The position numbers were made by a program, and so were the translations under genes. From Magicicada septendecula (Eukaryota > Arthropoda > Insecta > Hemiptera > Cicadidae), in the NCBI GenBank assembly GCA_034769895.1, contig JAWRYS010000741.1, positions 1 to 64,000 of the forward strand: a stretch of DNA of 64,000 bases, in the 5' to 3' direction. Below are positions 58,106 through 64,000 of the stretch, in pieces (within the stretch, counting starts at the first letter, position 1; the number at the start of each line of letters is the position of its first letter). Under the pieces are notes generated by a model, which was given only the letters and a program-made list of their open reading frames with translations, had not been told where the DNA came from and made no database searches.

Positions 58106-60805
58106 CTATACTAGATTAATTTTTCTTGCTTTACGAGCAGCAAAATCATTCACTATCTCCCGGGTTTCAATCTTGATGTCATGTTCAATACTTATTATGG
58201 CTAAATTTGTTAAATTATTTTGCGATAGCGTTGACCTCAAATAATTTTTGATTAATTTTAGCTTGGAAAAAGATCTTTCACCTTGTGCTACTGTCACTGG
58301 TAATGTTAAGTAAATTCTTATTGCAGTGCTTAAATTTGGAAAGAGGGAAATCAGATTATTTGCTAATAAATAATCCAATATAACTAGTGGGGTTGTGCAA
58401 TCGCTGACGAAAATTGGTAAAATATTGATTTCGTCGAAGAGATCGTCTTTATTGATATCGGAATTTAAACCATTGCTGAATTTATTTTGTAAATTGTTAC
58501 AGAGCGTCTTTTTTTGTTGAGCATCAAAATCACTCCAATTCTGTAGATTTTGCAGAAAAGAAAAATCTGTATTACTATCGTTTAAAAGCTTGAAGCGTTC
58601 GCTAAATTGATTAATTGCTGTGTCCAATAGGTAATAATAAAAATGTACTTTAAAATGAGTTTCTGGGTCAGTTATTGGTTCATCTACAGCCTCGTAGTCA
58701 AACATTCTTCTCCTAGCACAAGGACGGGTCGTTTCAGGAAATACTGTGACTGTAGCAGCATTGACCTCTTCGGCCACCATTTTGGCGGTAGTGACCATTT
58801 CTCTAAACGCAGACTCTGATCGTATTTCTGTCAGTTCATCTTTCACTTTATTAAGCATTGTTGCTGCAACTGAGAGAATAAGGTCTGATTTCTGCAATGC
58901 TTTGCTAACGATATTTATTTTACTGAGAATGTCGTACCAAATTACTATTGAGCATATAAATTTGAAAGACATTAATTTTGATATTAAGGAATTTGCTGTG
59001 TTTCTTGTATCGGAATCTCTGGTGTTATCACAGTAAATTTTGTATAACGTGTCATATACTTTTCCTAAATTAAATCAAAGGGCTCTTAGCGCATCAACTC
59101 TGCTCTCCCATCGGGTAGTGGATAAGGGCTTTAAAGTTAAAGAAGGCATTTTGTTTATGAGTAATTGCCAACGTGCGATTGATGCAGCAAAAAATACATA
59201 TATTTCTTGAACAATGGAGAAAAAAATTCGATACTTCAAGAGAACATTTAGCGGCATCGTTTACAACTAAATTAAGACTATGTGCCGCACAAGGGATGAA
59301 GAATGCGCGTGGGTTTATATTCAGTATTCTTTTCTGGAGCCCTATGTTTTTCCCTCTCATATTGGCACCATTATCATAGCCTTGACCGCGCATATCCTGT
59401 AAATCGATATCACACGATGACAAATATTCTAATAGAAATGTCATTAACTGCTCACCAGTAGTATATGTTATAGGAACAAAACCCAGAAAATGTTCTCTAA
59501 CTTCAACCTTCCTTGTAGAGGCATTAAGAAAAACAAATCTAACAACGATTGTGATCTGTTCTACATGAGCCACATCTGTAGTGCAATCCAAAATGATAGA
59601 ATAGTATTTTGATTGCTTTAGGTCTAAAATTATTGTCTTTTTTATTTTTTCTCCCACTAAAGTTACAATTTCGTTTTGAATGTTATGACCTAAATAATGA
59701 GTCATGTGATTCTGAGATTTTTGGATCCGAGAAATATGTACATTTAAGATATCATCAAAATTAGAAACAGATTCAATTAGTTTCAAGAAATTGCCATTAT
59801 TAGGATCAAAAAGTTTTGCCGATGTACCTCTTAGTGCTATACATTGCCTTGCTAGGAAATAAATAAGATGAGTTAATCTTTCAATTACAGCTACCCATCT
59901 CTTTTTTCGCGTTCAATTATCATTTGGTTTTCAGAGTCTATAGTCTTTCCTTTTGATATGTCAGTTCTTAAGTTTAAACAATTTTTAACGCTCATTAAAT
60001 GCCCGCCACTTTTTTCATGCCGTTCTATGCTTCTAGTCAAGTGCTGCCAATCTTTGTAACCGATTTTATCATTAAAAGCATTGACATCCGTATTAAAAAG
60101 TTTGCAGTAGAAACAATAAGCAGAATCAGTTGATTTTGAATAAACTAGCCAGTCTCTTTTGACGATTTCATTATTAGGTTGCATTTTTATAATATATATC
60201 TGAAAATGATATTTTGTTACTATTTGTTGGATACACAAAATTAACATCTGTACTGGTCCATGATCTAGTAAAATTATTCTATGATTATCTCTTATTACTT
60301 GAGGCCATAAAGCAACGTCATTGATCGCATCTTTGGAAATAATCTCTTCCGAGGATACTACGTTGTCCGTGTCGTCGACACGTTCTGCAGAGTTAGTTAT
60401 CGGCAATGGCGCAGAAGGCTCTGCGGAAACCGTTTCATCGACACGTTCTGCGGGGCTAGTTATCGGCGACAGCGAAGAAGGCTCTGCGGAATCGGTCTCA
60501 TTTTGATTTTCTTCTAATACCACCAGATTTTCGGAAGCTGAAGATGAGCCTGTTAAACAAAAATAAGGAATAAATTATAGAAATGGTTAATTTTTTTGAA
60601 TTGATACGTGCTAAGTATCTAGCCGGGCGCTGTGCGTAGCAGCCATTATAGTTTTCGATCAACAATGAGTGCAAAACCACTTACCGGGTTGAAGAAATCT
60701 TTCTATGGAACTAGTAACCTTCTTAACATTTTCTTCTTTCTCCTGTTTTTCTCTTCGGTTCTGTGCACTGGAAAGTTTTCTCTTCTTTCTTTCGCCTTCG
60801 GACAT
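58106..60805 (-). pseudogene. hAT transposase gene (ZMYM/DUF4371 type), spliced, nearly intact
   Basis: The first coding exon is 60,805-60,685 (MSEGERKKRKLSSAQNRREK onward, 40 codons plus one base), directly after an acceptor CTTTTTAG. A 135-bp intron (60,684-60,550, GTAAGT to AACAG) joins in phase to the main exon 60,549-58,106. Domains in order: an Ala/Glu/Ser-rich repeat; a TTF-type zinc finger (CFYCKLF, then RHEKSGGHL) at 60,180-59,990; a catalytic core with ILDCTTD, RGQGYDNGANM and PCAAHSLNL; and a C-terminal dimerisation domain (GERSFSKLKLIKNYLRSTL) near 58,270. The total is about 850 codons, a usual size for the family. Three lesions are visible: reading-frame shifts near 59,898-59,908 and 59,219-59,226, both in runs of one base, and a TGA at 59,075-59,077. 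The shifts could be sequencing errors, so the copy may be more intact than it looks. Confidence 0.88.
60375..60500 (-). repeat. Tandem duplication of about 63 bp in the transposase N-terminal coding region
   Basis: Two imperfect copies encode SAEPSSLSPITSPAERVDET and SAEPSAPLPITNSAERVDDT. This adds a low-complexity acidic spacer before the zinc finger and keeps the reading frame. Confidence 0.8.
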
Positions 60806-61111
60806 CTAAAAAGAACATGATTATTTTATTTTTTATAAACTTCATACTTAGGTAGGTCAGGTATCTCAGGTATTTTATTTAGTCTTAAAATAATCATAAT
60901 AGTAAAACTGAAATAAATTAGAGCTCTTAAAAATTCACTATTTTTTTTCAAATAATCTATTTGTTATAGAGCCATGAATTTTTTTTTACTGATTGGGAAC
61001 ATAATAAGCATATGTTCCCATATTTTTATATTGGAATAAGTATGAGAATAAAAGATTAAAAAAATATTGAAATTTTCTTGGAGGTTAAAAACGAACAATT
61101 CAATGTATAAT

Positions 61112-61167
61112 AACACGGTAGTCTTCAGGCTCGACTTTACCTCCTGAGCCAATCACTCTACCGTGTT
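61112..61167. repeat. Nested stem of 56 bp in the hAT intron
   Basis: Outer arms AACACGGTAG (61,112) and CTACCGTGTT (61,158) enclose inner arms GGCTC (61,128) and GAGCC (61,146). The size is tRNA-like, but there is no T-loop consensus, so it is called only as an inverted repeat. Confidence 0.6.
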
Positions 61168-61184
61168 CTTCGATGATTATTTTA

Positions 61185-61350
61185 TTTTGTGTAAACTTAT
61201 CAACTCAGCCCGTGCGAAGCGGGGCGGGGCGGCTAGTTACTTAATAAAAACATTGATCTGAGTGAGACTCTTGCACTGACCTCCATTTATGTGGTAACTA
61301 GTGGACCCGCCCCCGCTTCGCACGGGATAATTCGATAAGTTTACACAAAA
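61185..61350. mobile_element. Foldback/MITE-like inverted repeat in the hAT intron
   Basis: The left arm (61,185-61,240) holds TGTAAACTTATC, then CCCGTGCGAAGCGGGGC, then CTAGTTAC. The right arm (61,294-61,350) is the imperfect reverse complement, with a spacer of about 53 bp. The GC-rich core stands out from the AT-rich surroundings. It is probably a small insertion of its own. Confidence 0.6.
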
Positions 61351-61565
61351 ATTCACAAAATAATAATCAATTTACACCTTCCTCTTGAATCAACCTATTG
61401 AATGGTGAAAACCAGAAAAAATCCGTTCAGTCACAGTAGCAGGTAGGTAGGTCGTACCCACTTGTAAGGCTACCGTAGATAGATAAAAACAATACCTTAT
61501 ACATAACCTAAAAAGTAAAACAAAACAAAAAACACTCAATAAATCAACAAGTAGGTTTTACTCAC

Positions 61566-61740
61566 CTTCCGGCTAAGTTTTGCTGAGCATATAAGCTGAG
61601 TCCAAGTCGGCTTTAGATTCCAGCCACTTCGTAAGTATCACAACATTCACAACTCACAAGTCTCACAACACAAATAAATACAATAATTTTGTTGAATAAT
61701 CTCAATCTCTGAATTTGCCATGTTCGTAGTTCGTAGACTT
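61566..61740 (-). other. Possible 5' untranslated exon of the hAT transposase
   Basis: Sequence leading into the donor at 61,565. The upstream limit is unknown. GC-rich sequence at 61,735-61,930 may be the promoter region. Open frames on both strands at 61,702-62,128 have no recognisable domain. Confidence 0.35.
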
Positions 61741-62130
61741 GGCGCAGCGCCGGCCGACAAAGGTCGAGCCGCAAATCAAAGAAAGTTCAGTCAATATCAC
61801 TGCCACCAGTAGAATAATATGCTTTCTCGCGCGAAGTTTACATTTAATTTGGCTCGCATATAGTAAGACTGACTGCCTACCTACTGTCCACTGTCGGTGC
61901 CGGCCGGCCGTTGTTACGCGGCGGTTTGTTTTGGAAAGTAAATTGATCGTTAAAGCACTCACTTTAGATTCAATATCGCTTGCATGCGGTTCGATTAATG
62001 TTCGAAAATTACCGTTTGTTAGATTTAAAATAATTATAATTATAGGTACTGTATATAGTGTACTGCTGTTAAAATGCAACACAGTACATAAGAGGAAAAT
62101 AATAAGTTTTAAAAGAAAAAATATATAAAT

Positions 62131-63400
62131 TTATTAGAATTGGAACAGATGTTTGAAAATGTAAACAAAAACATTGTATCGACTCACCCATCAACATAGA
62201 GGTAGATGCCTATATGAGATAAAACAGTATAAAGATATATGTTATGAAAAGAATATATGAAATTTGAAATGAATATTATAATAAGAGGAAATAGTAAGAA
62301 AATTATCATATTATAAATACAAACTAGAATTTAGAATATTAGAAATAAAATAAATATATTTAATAAGAAGTAGAAAAGTTGTATAAGTTTTTAAGAGTTA
62401 TATGATAGAAAGATGTAACGAAGGTAGGGAATTATCAATGTGGCAAAATTGTAAATTGTTAGAGATTGTTTTTGGAGAGTGATGAAGAAAAAATGTATTA
62501 GTCTAATTTAATACCAAATACTATAAAGATGAAAGAGAGGAATTATGTAAAATGAGTCTAAATTTATATCTAAGGAAAGTAACATGAGTAGTCTAATTTT
62601 ATATTGAATACGATAAAGATGAAACAGAGGAATTATGTAAATAGAGTCTAATTTTTAACTCAATCAGAGTCACATTAAGAATATTAAATTATAATAACTG
62701 TTGTACATCATAAAAGTAATGTAACTTGGAAAAGAAAATAAAGCAAAGGATTTTGAATAGTGATTCCAGAGTTTGATTATAATATCGAATAAATAAATAA
62801 TAATACAAAAAATATAACAATATCCTGAATAGAACGACGACAGAAGAGGAAAATCTTGGACTGGAGAAGAGCTTCAGTGGCCCTAACGAATAATTAAGTG
62901 TTCAAAGGAGACATCGGTGTTGCAGTAATCTTGGAGAGTGGTATCCAGTGGTAAGAGTAATAAAAGATTCGTGTGAAGAAACAGATTGCCACGCTGACTA
63001 TTGCTGTTGAAGAAAGGTAAACAACAACCAGAAGTGAACCCGTGGCAGCTAGAAGAATTCAGAGACGGTTAAGTTACACTAATACGTTAGTTATTTTTTA
63101 CATGGTTAATTACCAAAGTACTAGCCATTAACTGAATCTGGGTTGGTTTAAAGAAAAGAAATTAATAGATATAATCGTAAATACGATAAAATAACTTAAT
63201 AATCATTAACCCTGAGAAAAAGAGTTTCTTTACATGTACTGGTAAATAAAAAAATATAATAACAGTAGGTACAGATCTTTATTACAATACCTGTAATAAA
63301 AAAATTAAACCAGTGCAAAATGGCAGTCCCAACGTGGAACATATCTTGAATATTATACCTGTAATTAAACTAGTATAATAGGTAGGTACAATGATGAATG
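62131..63400. other. AT-rich 5' part of the hAT element, no gene seen
   Basis: About 1.27 kb of AT-rich sequence between the candidate promoter and the G/C-rich end. A stretch near 62,540-62,650 repeats a GATGAAA-AGAGGAATTATGTAA theme about twice. Confidence 0.5.
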
Positions 63401-63519
63401 TAGGTAAATTTGAGCTGAGTAAAATAATTTCTCGCTGCACCTCCGGCGCCGAGGCGCCCCTGATGCCTCAGCGCCCGGGTGCGCTGCACCACTTGCACCC
63501 CCGGGTAGAGACGGCCCTG

Positions 63520-63527
63520 TATATAAA
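63520..63527. repeat. 8-bp target-site duplication TATATAAA, right
   Basis: Matches 57,661-57,668. Confidence 0.93.
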
Positions 63528-64000
63528 ATTAAAATATTTATTAACAAGGTTCTTTGAGCTGTAGAAATGTCAGGGAAAGGCAAGTTACAAAATACTATAC
63601 TTACAATTAATTAATACTTAATTACTATTACGTAAAAGAAAATTATATTTGAAAGTAACGTCATTTGAAAATCGAACCAGTTTAGCTGCGTATGACATCA
63701 CGTAGCTGTTGACTCACCGTGGCATTGTACTGCTCGCAAGATGAACTCGAAACATGGCCGCCATCGACTTCGGATTTCACCCAACTATGCCGGCTCCTGG
63801 TTTTTTCCTCTCACCAAATGTAATTGTGATATTTTCTTCTGCGATAGTGTAGTTCCTCTGGATTCTTTGATTGTAATGTTCTTTTTCGCTCAGAGAGGTA
63901 GTTTGATGCGGTATTACTAGTGTCGTATTACGCGTTCGAAATCTGGCTAAGTTCGTTGTTCAGTGGAATAGTATTAATTTGAAAATTTCAACATGGCGGA
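63528..64000. other. Unit R4, second part, runs off the window
   Basis: Continues the AT-rich LTR-like block (homologue of about 29,836-30,305) with roughly ten or more small differences from R1-R3 over the stretch, including the CATGGCCGCCAT region. Confidence 0.7.

Larger units (their letters stand above)
60806..61565 (-). other. First intron of the hAT transposase gene
   Basis: A donor GGAAG|GTGAGT at 61,566/61,565 and an acceptor TTCTTTTTAG ending at 60,806, directly before the ATG, define a 760-bp intron. It contains two foldback structures (61,112-61,167 and 61,185-61,350). Confidence 0.5.
57669..63519 (-). mobile_element. hAT DNA transposon (ZMYM/DUF4371-type transposase), 5,851 bp
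   Basis: Terminal inverted repeats CAGAGCCGTCTCTA (57,669) and CAGGGCCGTCTCTA (inward from 63,519) match at 13 of 14 bases. An exact 8-bp target duplication, the hAT hallmark, flanks it, and the empty site is visible in sister units. It carries one spliced transposase gene on the minus strand, with a 2.7-kb 5' region holding a first exon, an intron with foldback structures and long AT-rich sequence. Both ends have G/C-rich subterminal stretches. The insertion postdates the R4 copy. Confidence 0.95.

Noticed and set aside
61112-61167. tRNA gene
   Set aside because: Size and outer stem are suggestive, but T-loop and anticodon-arm consensus are missing on both strands.
61702-62128. Overlapping frames of 126 and 129 residues on opposite strands
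   Set aside because: They lie over the GC-rich candidate promoter and first-exon region of the hAT. Neither has a recognisable domain.
63365-63583. 72-residue minus-strand frame at the right hAT end
   Set aside because: It runs across the terminal repeat and target duplication into unit R4, so it is not a gene.

Overview
The window is nuclear DNA of an animal, most likely an insect. It is AT-rich and contains a Ty3/gypsy LTR retrotransposon, spliced hAT DNA transposons, an R1/LOA-type LINE fragment, short introns of about 60 and 135 bp, and long dinucleotide, trinucleotide and minisatellite repeats. Hemiptera is a guess from the style of the gag proteins only. I see no bacterial gene and no complete host gene. 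The one possible host feature is a terminal exon near 15,280-15,640.

Layout. (1) 1-15,264 is the left arm of a tandem array whose composite unit is about 8.86-8.90 kb. (2) 15,265-17,283 is a 2-kb island of different sequence, with a possible host terminal exon and a LINE ORF1 fragment carrying a (TTC)n tract. (3) 17,284-28,516 is a whole-looking, apparently very young Ty3/gypsy element on the minus strand: two 2,634-bp LTRs at a constant offset of 8,599 bp, a 5-bp target duplication AACGT, gag, pol, PBS and PPT, and no env. (4) 28,613-57,254 is the right arm: the same composite unit in inverted orientation, three copies (R1, R2, R3). The last copy carries a longer fossil of a related gypsy element (gag, protease, integrase). 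(5) From 57,255 a fourth, more diverged copy (R4) is split by a 5,851-bp hAT element (57,669-63,519) with an exact 8-bp target duplication TATATAAA. R4 resumes at 63,528 and runs off the window.

Each array unit holds, in right-arm order: an unclassified minisatellite and (CA)n element; an AT-rich LTR-like block; a 2,014-bp hAT-like non-autonomous element that encodes only a hAT dimerisation domain; a second AT-rich block; an integrase fragment of a fossil gypsy element; and about 700 bp of unclassified sequence. The units differ by few substitutions but by large changes in microsatellite and minisatellite length. Diagnostic variants are shared between arms in conflicting patterns, which suggests conversion or unequal exchange.

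The elements are not known to work together. The strongest observations are the inverted tandem array of a nested composite, the very young long-LTR gypsy element, the nearly intact spliced hAT gene, and the repeated dimerisation-domain-only hAT-like element. All comparisons were made by eye.
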